A DNA stretch of 64,000 nucleotides. Origin: Phymatolithon calcareum (Eukaryota; Rhodophyta; Florideophyceae; Hapalidiales). The stretch is from positions 1,674,001-1,738,000 of the forward strand of contig OZ345374.1 in NCBI GenBank assembly GCA_977006965.1, written 5' to 3'. Under the pieces are notes generated by a model, which was given only the letters and a program-made list of their open reading frames with translations, ran no database searches and was not told the origin of the DNA. Below are positions 20,645 through 29,353 of this stretch, piece by piece. A program made the translations under genes and the position numbers. Position 1 is the first letter of the stretch. The number at the start of each line of letters is the position of its first letter.

Positions 20645-21245
20645 GGTTTTACTTCGAATGGAGAGACTGGAAAGAATGCGCTGGCGGCTGTCAGTGTCCA
20701 CTGAACGTTGGATGTGCTATGGTATTTATTTGGTAGAAGGTTGGAAGACTTCTAATATTTTGATTTTCTCAAATATATCGCGCCGGTGCCGGCTGTTGTT
20801 ATTGCACTCATTGCAATTAGCTGTCCATTCGTTCATTTGTTTTACCTTTTCCCCTAGTGCGGCTAGCAGCGATTTGTGGGCCTAAGTTTCTTCCATTCCT
20901 ATCGTTAGCGAGTTTCACTGCGGCTTTCAAGTCTAGTCCAGGTACGTCACCAAAGATTGATTCTGGTGTTGCTCTGACAATGCTTCCCGAGTGCGTTCTC
21001 TGCCTTCTGTACGCCCCTTTCGGGGCGGGTCCCTTCGCAGCAACCGAACTGATCCTGCGCTGCGCGCGGGTGCGTGCACTACAGGACAGGAAAATCATCT
21101 GTCCACCAATTAAGATTGTGTTGGGGATTGGATATCTGCTTAATTGAAGCTCCCTGTCAATTATCATTGCCCCTGACAGATGTGTTGGGGACATGCGCTG
21201 TTCTTGGCGTCTAGTTGCTTTTGTTATAGAATTACTCGCATTAAC
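20645..21245 (+). pseudogene. Degenerate copy of the TauE/SafE permease 3' part
   Basis: Segment 20649-20825 aligns with 16535-16705 of the intact permease, including the base pattern of GGAAGACTTxTAxTATTTTGA. About 275 bp of unrelated DNA interrupts it, and 21109-21245 then holds two pieces of the 3' end (AAGATTGTGTTGGGG; GGGACATGCGCTxTTCTTGGC), slightly rearranged. Frameshifts and stops abolish the frame, and the 5' half including the transit peptide and first TauE signature is gone. The inserted DNA has an open minus-strand frame (within 20817-21194) of unknown origin. Confidence 0.8.
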
Positions 21246-21404
21246 TTCCTTCTTGTATACGTAGCGCTCAAATTTGCTTTCAAACCTTAGCCTGTCAAAT
21301 ATGTATTCAATATTTTATTGAGCATTCCGTCACAACGAATAAATTAGAGAAATAAAAACAAATCTTCCAGAGGACCACGTCAGAATTATTTATGCGGTGT
21401 GAAG

Positions 21405-21571
21405 AAGGAGAAGTACGGTAGATTTAATTTAAATGTTACCAACGCATCCGCTGACGCTTGGGGCAACTTTCCTAGTGCCAAGAGGTTTTGACTGGATTCT
21501 GTGTAAAGTAGAGTTTCTTTTTTGTTGGTGTAGCACGATTCAGTGGACTACAAAAACCCACCTTTGATCTG
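21405..21571 (+). mobile_element. Probable short retro-insertion, family F
   Basis: A 15-bp direct repeat, ttatgcggtgtgaag, lies at 21390-21404 and 21572-21586, the size of the other target-site duplications here. The 167 bp between them read in one frame as RFNLNVTNASADAWGNFPSA and soon a stop, possibly an element C-terminus. The 3' end is not A-rich, and no second copy is seen. Confidence 0.5.
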
Positions 21572-21780
21572 TTATGCGGTGTGAAGGAATAATTGAAATA
21601 ACTCGCCTATTCGAATTATTTCTGATATTTACTTGAGGTCAACTGAAAGAAACTAGTCAATTATGTCGTTGACATCATCTATGCCCTACAGACCCACGAT
21701 AATGAATAAAAACGTCTGCGCCTCTAACTTTCCAGGTATGATGCCCTTGCGATGATCGCACAGGGCGAAACCGGCAACTG

Positions 21781-21816
21781 AAAACAGGCGTTCACATATA
21801 TGTGAACGCCTGTTTT
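21781..21816. repeat. Perfect 36-bp palindrome
   Basis: AAAACAGGCGTTCACATA is followed directly by its exact reverse complement. It has no loop and ends in a T-run on either strand. It could be a cruciform site, a bidirectional terminator-like hairpin or the relic of a short foldback element. Confidence 0.85.
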
Positions 21817-22081
21817 ATTGGATGTGGATATGCGGAAGCGAGAATCAATATAGATGCTTTGCGCGGAAGATGCAGTGAGTATCCCCAGCTGTTCTGTGTG
21901 CGCTTCACGACTTCTTCGCTGTAGGCTCAGTGCGCTTAAAGAACATATCGACCAGCTCTTTGTTTGTTAGGGCGTTTGAAGTCATGTTGGTACGGAGATG
22001 AAGAGCAGTGGCTTGGAACGCAAAATGAAGACTCTGGGTCGATGAGGTCTTGTGACGATGCGCCGGCTCACTGGCACAATA

Positions 22082-22274
22082 ACTTAATGCCCAAGCAACG
22101 ACTTTCCGATATTCAAAAAGAGATGCTGGAAATGGCAGTTGATACCGTCCAAAGAAAATGTCCGAAATCAAAATGAAAACGTAAGCGAAGGATTGTAGCG
22201 CAACGAAAAGTCTCTCAGGTGCAATGATAATTGACTAAGGGAGCTTCAATAAAACAGAAATCCATCCATCCATC
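22082..22274 (+). mobile_element. 5'-truncated retro-insertion, family B, 193 bp
   Basis: Flanked by a 13-bp target-site duplication, cactggcacaata, at 22069-22081 and 22275-22287. It encodes the same C-terminus as the copy at 18846 (LMPKQRLSDIQKEMLEMAVD, then TVQRKCPKSK and a stop), has the same 3' untranslated region, and ends in an ATCC repeat (about 22259-22274). That tail shows what the 3' repeat of family B looks like. Confidence 0.9.
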
Positions 22275-22293
22275 CACTGGCACAATATCATTA

Positions 22294-22418
22294 AGCTCCA
22301 GATAGGAATAATTCACTCAACTTTGGAAAATTATTTCGGATATTTTGGTACTAAATTTTAGTACCAAAATATCCGAAATAATTTTCCAAAGTTGAGTGAA
22401 TTATTCCTATCTGGAGCT
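22294..22418. repeat. Perfect hairpin: 62-bp arms, 1-nt spacer
   Basis: From AGCTCCAGATAGGAATAATT to the central T at 22356 the sequence is mirrored exactly to 22418. No mismatch was found along 62 pairs. The arms are A/T-rich inside. Transcribed, it would form a long perfect double-stranded RNA. It is either a recently formed palindrome or a small foldback element. Confidence 0.92.
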
Positions 22419-22479
22419 GTTGCGAACGACCATTACACTGAAAACACACAGAGGAAATAAATTATTCCAATAAGAAAAA

Positions 22480-22563
22480 TACACTGGGGGAGCACGGCAG
22501 CAATTTGGCCCGAAAATTATTTGGTTTATTTGGGCCAAAATGCTGCCATGCTCCCCCAGTGTA
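22480..22563. repeat. 84-bp hairpin element with 35-bp arms
   Basis: It starts TACACTGGGGGAGCACGGCA and ends with the inverted form. Arms differ at about four positions and the loop is A/T-rich (TTATTTGGTTTA). The size and the terminal motif CACTGGGGGAGC fit a miniature inverted-repeat element. Confidence 0.78.
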
Positions 22564-22689
22564 AGTAGAACAAGGAGTACAGTATATTTTGACCGACCCC
22601 TCATGGCTCTTAGGGGTTTGCCCCTCTGGCACCATCGCAAAAACTTCAGGCAATGCATCCACGTCACTAGCAAAGGACATGAATAGACC

Positions 22690-22736
22690 CGTGTCCTCGT
22701 TGAAAGATGCATCATGCATCGTTCAACGAGGACACG
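22690..22736. repeat. 47-bp hairpin, 23-bp arms with one mismatch
   Basis: CGTGTCCTCGTTGAA at 22690 pairs with its complement ending at 22736. The tip is a second small palindrome (GATGCAT-C-ATGCATC). It is the third hairpin within 450 bp. Confidence 0.78.
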
Positions 22737-23179
22737 ACGACGTACAGTGCGTGCAAGGCAACGTGTGCTGCTTGGCCACTGAGTGTTTAAGTTATGGCTA
22801 CTTTTTTTCCTTCGCCAATATTGGATCAGGAACAAGTAGTTTTATAGGTGAAATTTTTATTGAACTCAGCGAGGCCAATAGGACTGTTTTTTCCTCTTTT
22901 TTCCTCTTTTTTCAGTTTTTCTCATCCATCATAGGCGAACCCTCGTCATAATATGAGCGAGACAGCCAATACAGCCTTTGGTAGCTGCATCTCTCCCATA
23001 CGCAAGGGGGGGCCGAATAGTGCCATATGCTGTAGAGTTGCAAGGTTGCCTGCCAGCAGTACGCTACTCTAGTGCTTTTGTAGGAAAAGATTACGAGTCG
23101 ACAATTTCTCAACTAGCCTGTGGGATATTATGCAGCGATCATGATTAATTTTTTACATTCCGATAGCTCTCTATATTAA
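22737..23179. other. Upstream region of NAT2
   Basis: No gene seen. Contains a repeated TTTTTTCCTC run at about 22887-22920. The sequence resembles the NAT1 upstream region only from about 23180. Confidence 0.4.
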
Positions 23180-23221
23180 CTGTTGAACTCAACAGGCTCC
23201 GCCAAACTCATTACGGCAGAG

Positions 23222-24049
23222 ATGCCTTGCCCAGGTACTGTGCAATCAACGCACGATGACGAAGGTGAAGTTCCTATCGGCAATTCCAAGTGCGTGGATG
23301 AGTATCTCGCTTATCTTGGTTTCTCCAATGCGGACATCAAACTCAACCTTAATTTCCTCACCGCTCTCCAGCGCGCCCATCTCACCAAGGTCCCATTCGA
23401 GAACATCGACATAGTCGCCGGTACCGTTCCGCCCGTCTCCCCGACGAAATCCATGCGGAAGATTGTCCACGACAAGCGCGGCGGTTGGTGTTTCGAGAAC
23501 AACGGTGCATTCTACTGGCTTCTCACCTCTCTCGGATTTCGCGTTCGTCGATTTGTCGCTGCGGTGCTGTTACACGGCCCGCGCACTACGTTAGATCATC
23601 TTTGTCTTGAGGTGATGCTAGATGAAACGCCGTATTTGGTCGAAGCTGGGTTTGGGGACAGTATGATCCGTCCGCTCCCTCTCAACGAGCGTGGGCGTCA
23701 AAACGATCTCGCTTTCACGTTTGAGATTGTGGAAAAGGATGGCGAATTCACGCTGATGAAATATGATGATGATGGAGTAGCCCTGCCGCAGTACCGTTTC
23801 CAAAGGATCGACAGGAAGATAGGGAATTTTGTTGAGAATGTGAAGAACCTTGCCGTCGACCCTACTGCACCGTTTGCGAAAAAAATGTTTGCAACGAGGC
23901 TGATTGATGGTGGACCAGATCGCGTTACACTGCTTCAGGACCGTTTGAAGATTCGAAAGGATGGTGTATGGAGTGAGACACCGGTTGCGGATGAGGAGTG
24001 GGATGATACATTGGAAAAATGGTTTGGGTTTAAGAGCAGAAAATTTTGA
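23222..24049 (+). CDS. Arylamine N-acetyltransferase paralogue (NAT2) with Asp-to-Glu triad change, 275 aa
   Basis: Close paralogue of NAT1, with the same VPFEN motif and active-site loop RGGWCFENN (Cys90) and LDHLCLEV (His126). The third triad residue is altered: YLVEAGFGD has Glu141 where NAT1 and the family have Asp. The start also differs. The codon matching the NAT1 ATG is ATT here, so translation must begin at the next in-frame ATG (23222, equal to NAT1 Met5); the frame is open further upstream only through a TTG. Otherwise it is full length and intronless with no stop or shift, so it is under or was recently under selection. It may be an acetyltransferase of changed activity, a CoA-binding protein, or an enzyme starting to decay. 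Confidence 0.9.
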   Translation: MPCPGTVQSTHDDEGEVPIGNSKCVDEYLAYLGFSNADIKLNLNFLTALQRAHLTKVPFENIDIVAGTVPPVSPTKSMRKIVHDKRGGWCFENNGAFYWLLTSLGFRVRRFVAAVLLHGPRTTLDHLCLEVMLDETPYLVEAGFGDSMIRPLPLNERGRQNDLAFTFEIVEKDGEFTLMKYDDDGVALPQYRFQRIDRKIGNFVENVKNLAVDPTAPFAKKMFATRLIDGGPDRVTLLQDRLKIRKDGVWSETPVADEEWDDTLEKWFGFKSRKF

Positions 24050-25048
24050 ATCCCCCGGGGTTAAGTCACGGCGAGCAACCGCAATAGATATTTCAGTGCG
24101 CAACGTCGTTTTGCTTTGAACTGATTGATGGTCCTTCCGTGAGGCTACTTGTGATAAATTATGTTCAAGTTTTTACTTATGTCTTTGAAACTTAGCAGTG
24201 AACACAGAAGAATAACCACAGTAGTGTGAATACCATAGTGACTCACCGTGATCGGAAGAGGACTGTGTGGCTCTGTCTTTCAAAGGGAGCACTCCGATCC
24301 TCTGAACTTCAATCCCAACAGAACGCAAACAATTTAGATCTCTTGCTGTTTCTTGACAGTTTTGCTTTCCTTTAAAACAGTCCAGCGCGTCCGGTTCGCT
24401 TCCGAAGACAAGCAACTCAGTCGACATCTGGCGTTCACCGAGTCCCTACAAAAGATGAGATGCTACGTAAAATGGTCAAGCTTTCTAAAGAGGTCCCATC
24501 TGTTGTCTTTGGTGCCCTCCACGTACGAAAACGGCAAAACAGGGACTGTCGTGATGTGATACAAGCGCTACACGAAACGGAACAGTTATGTGTTCCGAGC
24601 GCCGACAATTACTTCCTCTCAACCATGTAGATTACATTGACCATATGCTTATCTCGAGCTCCGAAATTGGAAGTACACGAAACCTATATTGTGTCGTGTA
24701 CAGTGTGAAGCCCTAATCGAGCATTGCTATTGCCAGGAACCCTAATAAGGATACCCAAGCAATGTTGTCCCGGTAACCGTACTATTGTAGAGTACGTTCC
24801 GAGTATGCAGAAATTAGTACTTAAGGCAGAGAAGCGCCGTCTTGTTCAATAAACTGACAAGAATCCGATTGAACACGACCTTCCTGATTACCAACACAAC
24901 AGGGACCGTTATTACTTGCGGTAGTGCTATTGCTGTTGAGTTCCGTCATGTTCACACGGCATCAACCCATTTCCCTCTCGTGCCACAGTGCTCCTCTGCG
25001 CCTGAACGTTATATTGACTTCAGGGAGACGGGTACTCTCTTATGCGAT

Positions 25049-25165
25049 GTAGCGAGATATCGAGTCGGCCATAACAAACGCCTCCGACCTCAGCAAGTGG
25101 AATCAAATGAAGCCTTATTGACGTGCTAGCCTCTTAGGGGAATAAATCAATCATTATTATCATCT
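25049..25165 (+). mobile_element. Retrotransposon 3' end, family D, copy 1
   Basis: Reads as the C-terminus DIESAITNASDLSKWNQMKP, then an in-frame stop and RASLLGE, followed by GGGGAATAAATC and an A/T trinucleotide tail (ATTATTATC). The same sequence occurs inverted at 46180-46296. No convincing target-site duplication was found. Confidence 0.7.
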
Positions 25166-26437
25166 TCTTCTGGGATGTCCTTGCTCTTTGCAGAAGGACA
25201 AATGCAGATGCAGTGATGTTTTAACTCCCTGTGTTCCAGAATGGGGCACACTCTTGCACAGGGGTACCGCGCAATATATTTGCACTACAATATGCAATAC
25301 CAATACTGTATTGCTGATCCGTCTCGTATTTGCTGTACGTACTGCTGCTCGGGCAGGTATTTCAATTCTTATTGTGATCGATGCTGAGAACAATATGGCG
25401 AGGGCTGGAATTTCCACTGATGAACGTGGCGCAGTCCGTTTGCTGCAGGACCGGCTGCTTAAAACAAATCAAACAGTTACTGCTCGAGGATACAAGGAGA
25501 CATGCTGGCTCGGGAAGGCTTTCAGACGGCTAAGGTGACAGAACATGTATTGCAATCCATATTGCTCGGTGATATCGTATTGCAGTCCACGTTGCACCGA
25601 GTGTTCGGCAAAAGTACGTATTGCGTATTGCTCCTTCTCTTCCAATAGTTTGCAATTATACTGGTGGGAGCCCTGCTCTTGCACTGTTTCTCGGCATTCT
25701 CATCCTCATGTTCCACTCTATGTAATATCCAATGACGGCGGGGATCAGGCATAGTAGTCGAAAACTCCTCGCCGACTGCACATGTGGAGCGACATCCACA
25801 GGCCTTGACGGCCAATAGTCGAGAGGGCCCTTAAGACACAATGACTGGCCTGGAGATACGATTGATGACATGGTGCTAGGCTGCTTTGGGTGCACAGCTT
25901 CTGGTAGGACAACTTGTAGGGCGAGTATGTAAATACGCCGTGGTGCTGGCAGAGAGAAGTCTATAGATGTGCTTAATTTTCATTTCAATGAGAATCTACA
26001 GTACTGAAGGGACCAGCTTCGTCCATTCATCTAGATTTAGCGGTACGCCATTTCCGCAATACAGAACAAGAAGAGATCTGCAACGGAAGGATTCCATGTC
26101 GTGTGTCGCAACAGCTTGACATTGTTCGAAGTGTCGTCCATTACTACCGCTGGTCCTGAAAGCACTCGCGCAAGTTATGGGTATAATTCGAGTAGCTCAA
26201 AGACGTCTGCGTGGCATCTACTTTGAAATGGACACTACACAACTGTTTTGGTCAGATTTAGAGAAAAGGTCCATACTTGGGTTGGAGTCCAACTATCGCT
26301 CACAGTTAGGCAACAATTTAGTCAATATCAGATTATACAGTACACGAAAAACTAATTAGATTTATCTTCTTCAAACGAGCTTGCCACACGCCCTCTTCTC
26401 GACGCCTGCAAACTTCATTTTCAAAACCACACTAAAA
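25166..26437. other. Intergenic DNA, no gene seen
   Basis: Frames up to 116 codons overlap on both strands (25160-25900) without family likeness. The motif TATTGC/GTATTGC recurs many times at about 25540-25640, a loosely repetitive patch. The 3' end of the acid phosphatase gene lies beyond it. Confidence 0.4.
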
Positions 26438-27922
26438 TTACATAAGAATAGCACGTCCAGCGTTAGCCTCTCCGAAAGTTTTCCGCACCCGCTGCTCCTC
26501 CATCCTGTCTTCGTCACTCTGGTTCCACAAGTCTGACGAATATCCAGCGTACCTTGTGCGATATGCATGCACCGCCATGGAAGCACCCACGAGCAGTGCG
26601 GCGCTCAGCAGCCACGCTATCCACGTGCTGCCTGAGTGCGGCCGCTCTGGCACATCGTCAGCGTCGTGCGCGTCATGCACAAACCACGCCATCAGGTCCG
26701 CGCCCAATCTCTCCGCGCCCGTGAGACACTCACGTGTTCGCATCGTTGTCGATGCCACCGTGACCGCCTTCGTGGACTCGAGATACACATCCAGCGGACA
26801 GAACTTCTGGCCGTGGCAACCGGGGAGCAGGAGTGGTTTTCCGTTGTACACCACACGCACAACGGCGTCAGAGATACTAGTGTCTGCACCATTGGGACGT
26901 GTGTATACCTCCCAGATGAGCGTGGAGTTGTACGGCGGGTTCACTCCGTCGAACATGTCCAATGCCGCCAGTGCGGATGCGACCGTCGTGTCGTGCGCGG
27001 AGAATACTACATACTTTCGTTGGCCACCTTCCACATCCGGCGAGCTTGTTCCTGCTTGTGCGGCGACGGCTACACGTGCTCTTTTCGAGATTTCGTGCAA
27101 CAAAAGTCCTGCGCGTAGTCTTCGTGCTTCGACGCCGGCGTTGGTAAAATTTTGCGTCCATTGCGAAAGTTGGACGGCACGATCGAACATTTTGTCCGCA
27201 CCCTCGGGTAACGGTATTTTATGCGCTCGTTGTACAGTCCATGTATCCGCAATACCGGATGCATTCCAGAGACGGAGTGGCATCTTCGATTTTGTCACAC
27301 GAGTTAGTTTCTTGAGAGTTTCGTACGCTTCCTTCTCTTTCTCCGCCCATTCAGAGGACTTGCGCTTCTCAGCTTGCAACTTGTCATGACGCGGACATGC
27401 ACCACCCGGAACTAAAAGCCCATCGATAAGGCGCGGCGCAGTGTGGATCGGAACGGGCTGTACCTTTCCAGGCAGCCCGACCTGAGATTCTTGCAGCGGA
27501 TCTCCTACAAAACTTGTACTCACATCGTCCAGTGAGGCAGATCCCTTGGGGTACAGACCTGCCATATGCGAGTAGGCAGACATTAAAGTGCGATCAATAT
27601 CCGTGGAACGGATGTATATCTCCGAGCGTCGGTAGGAAGGAGAAATGAACTTCAAGTCATCAATGTAATGCCGTCTTATCCGAGTGCCCAGTTCATAATG
27701 CGCTCGAATACCCACAGGAGTTAATTGACCAGCTCCATCCGGCCAGTTGGAGAGGGGCAGTACGTCCGCCGGCCATGAGTACAGCGGACTGCGGTCACCG
27801 TGTCGGAAAAGAGAAACCACGAGTTTCAGATGCAGTCCAGTACTCGGCTCTGGCGGAGGCGCCAGGCCGATGACGACCGTCACAAGGAGCAACACGCCCA
27901 CAATACGTAGTGTGCTCGCCAT
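26438..27922 (-). CDS. Membrane-anchored histidine acid phosphatase, 494 aa
   Basis: Clade-2 histidine phosphatases remove phosphate from mono-esters or inositol phosphates through a phospho-histidine. The RHGDRSP active-site motif is at residues 40-46 and the HD proton-donor motif (SAHDTT) at 309-314. A signal peptide (MASTLRIVGVLLLVTVVIGL) begins the protein. A single membrane helix (residues 433-453) near the C-terminus is followed by a charged cytosolic tail, the type I layout of lysosomal acid phosphatase. The frame is open upstream to a TTG at 27982, but ATG 27922 starts exactly at the signal peptide. No intron. It shares a 306-bp spacer with the divergent BSD gene. Substrate (phosphate ester or inositol phosphate) is not decided. 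Confidence 0.92.
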   Translation of the reverse strand: MASTLRIVGVLLLVTVVIGLAPPPEPSTGLHLKLVVSLFRHGDRSPLYSWPADVLPLSNWPDGAGQLTPVGIRAHYELGTRIRRHYIDDLKFISPSYRRSEIYIRSTDIDRTLMSAYSHMAGLYPKGSASLDDVSTSFVGDPLQESQVGLPGKVQPVPIHTAPRLIDGLLVPGGACPRHDKLQAEKRKSSEWAEKEKEAYETLKKLTRVTKSKMPLRLWNASGIADTWTVQRAHKIPLPEGADKMFDRAVQLSQWTQNFTNAGVEARRLRAGLLLHEISKRARVAVAAQAGTSSPDVEGGQRKYVVFSAHDTTVASALAALDMFDGVNPPYNSTLIWEVYTRPNGADTSISDAVVRVVYNGKPLLLPGCHGQKFCPLDVYLESTKAVTVASTTMRTRECLTGAERLGADLMAWFVHDAHDADDVPERPHSGSTWIAWLLSAALLVGASMAVHAYRTRYAGYSSDLWNQSDEDRMEEQRVRKTFGEANAGRAILM

Positions 27923-28228
27923 CTCGCCACTGTGCCAGCGGAAGGACGCTGCACAGTTGCGCACTGAATTGAACGCGAGCAAGATGAAGATGATTAGGCG
28001 TAGTACAGCACGATGTTGACATCAGCTGCAGTACACTTATTTTCCTTACAGTGAAATAATTAGATTCCGTCACCCCATGACAGCAAATTTTTCTCGGAAT
28101 CGTGCCGATGCTACGACTCTTGTCTTGCGGGTCTTCCGTACGGACTGTCCGTCCCGCGCTGAAGATCTTCCGTCGACATCAACGAACATATCTCGAAGCC
28201 ACCAAATTGAACGTGGACATCGGAAAAT
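27923..28228. promoter_or_regulatory. Likely bidirectional promoter between phosphatase and BSD genes
   Basis: The two coding regions start back to back 306 bp apart, so both promoters must lie here. No classic TATA box is visible; the region is G/C-rich on the right and A/T-richer near 28030-28070. Confidence 0.5.
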
Positions 28229-29353
28229 ATGTCTACACCGGAGCCCACTGCCGCGTCGCCGCCCGCCGTACCGGAGCTCCCGTCGACACCGACGAGACCG
28301 CCGGTCACCGCTCCAGCATCATCCGCCCCTCCGCAGTCCTCTCCCGCTGAGGCTTTGAATGCGTTGTGGGGTCATCTGCCTTGGAGTTCTCCGCAAGGAA
28401 ACACTGCTGCAAGGGGATCTACCGCAACTGATGGACAATCGCCAGCATGGCTGTCCGGTGCCAGCGCGTTACTATCGGACGCGGTGCAGGGCGCGGGAGC
28501 CGCGGTGGCGGCGGCGGGCGAGAAGTTGCGCGCTGTGGATCAGGGCGCGCTCGAGGGCGGGATTGAGAGTTTGCGCGTAGCGTCTGACCAGTTGGTGCGC
28601 GACGTTTCGCAGGGCGTGAAGGAATTGACGACGCCAAGTCGAGGTGCGGAGTCTGAGGCGGAAGGCACAAGAGTGACACCAGCCGCGTTACTGGAGACAC
28701 TTCGAGCAGGGACACGTGAGGCACTCGAGCTTTTCGTGGACGCTGCGCCGGGCACGCAGCACACTGCAAGTGGTCCACCTGTGCCGGCGCCGTGGGATGA
28801 GGGCGCGCTCCCGGAACGTGAACGACCGTATGCGAATGCGCTCAGGGAGCGAATGTTGAAACTTGTCGTGGACGCGATATACTCGCGCAGTCGACGGGAG
28901 GCGCTCTTCCTGAGTGGACGTGCGAAGAAGGACGGATTCAGTTTTGACGCGCAGAGAGAATTGAACCGTGCTCTTGCGGTGCTCGATGCAGATCCGAATG
29001 TAAAACGATTGCGTGCGGGACTGGTGCCGGCTAAAATTCCGGAGAGGGAGTTCTGGGATGAGTATTTCTGGCATGTGCGTCATGCGAGAAGACTGCTTGT
29101 GGCGCATGACGGGGTGTTCCCAGAGGAGGAGACGACGTTGGGCGGGGCTGGGGTGGCGACGGAGTTGTTTGGAAAGGAGGATGAGGAGGAGATGGTGGAG
29201 GAGGCGGAGAAAGAGGCAAGAAAGAAGATTGAAGCGGAGAAGAAAGTGGAGAGTGAAGTGCAGGGCGAAAAGAAAGGGGAGACGGAGGGGGAAGGGGTGA
29301 GAAATTGGGATGATGAGATAGATGCCATTTTTGACCCCAAGGGCAGCAACTAG
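28229..29353 (+). CDS. BSD-domain protein, 374 aa
   Basis: The BSD fold is a three-helix module found in TFIIH p62, synapse-associated proteins and Dos2-like proteins. Here it spans about residues 222-290, with the diagnostic aromatic pairs FW (275-276) and YFWH (279-282) after PEREFWDE. Residues 1-45 are Pro/Ser/Ala-rich and disordered; 75-135 form Ala-rich helices; the C-terminus (300-362) is a long Glu/Lys coiled stretch ending in the acidic NWDDEIDAIFD. This layout resembles the plant and fungal single-BSD proteins of unknown role rather than TFIIH. ATG 28229 is the first in frame. Intronless. Confidence 0.87.
   Translation: MSTPEPTAASPPAVPELPSTPTRPPVTAPASSAPPQSSPAEALNALWGHLPWSSPQGNTAARGSTATDGQSPAWLSGASALLSDAVQGAGAAVAAAGEKLRAVDQGALEGGIESLRVASDQLVRDVSQGVKELTTPSRGAESEAEGTRVTPAALLETLRAGTREALELFVDAAPGTQHTASGPPVPAPWDEGALPERERPYANALRERMLKLVVDAIYSRSRREALFLSGRAKKDGFSFDAQRELNRALAVLDADPNVKRLRAGLVPAKIPEREFWDEYFWHVRHARRLLVAHDGVFPEEETTLGGAGVATELFGKEDEEEMVEEAEKEARKKIEAEKKVESEVQGEKKGETEGEGVRNWDDEIDAIFDPKGSN

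Larger units (their letters stand above)
20645..24970. repeat. Second unit of a TauE-NAT segmental duplication
   Basis: The order permease 3' part, NAT, NAT 3' flank seen at 16520-19450 is repeated here as permease pseudogene, NAT2 and flank. Matching pieces: 16535-16700 with 20649-20820, 16730-16800 with 21185-21250, 17672-18532 with 23180-24040, 18779-18840 with 24296-24355, and 19260-19450 with about 24425-24960. The spacer of unit 2 has grown by hairpin and retro-insertions. NAT coding similarity is still high, so the duplication is moderately old. Confidence 0.88.

Noticed and set aside
23183-23221. Longer NAT2 start with 13 extra residues
   Set aside because: It would begin at TTG; the homologous NAT1 ATG is ATT here, and the next ATG fits.
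26556-27389. Open 277-codon frame opposite the acid phosphatase
   Set aside because: Antisense shadow: the phosphatase strand has the RHG and HD motifs, a signal peptide and a membrane anchor.
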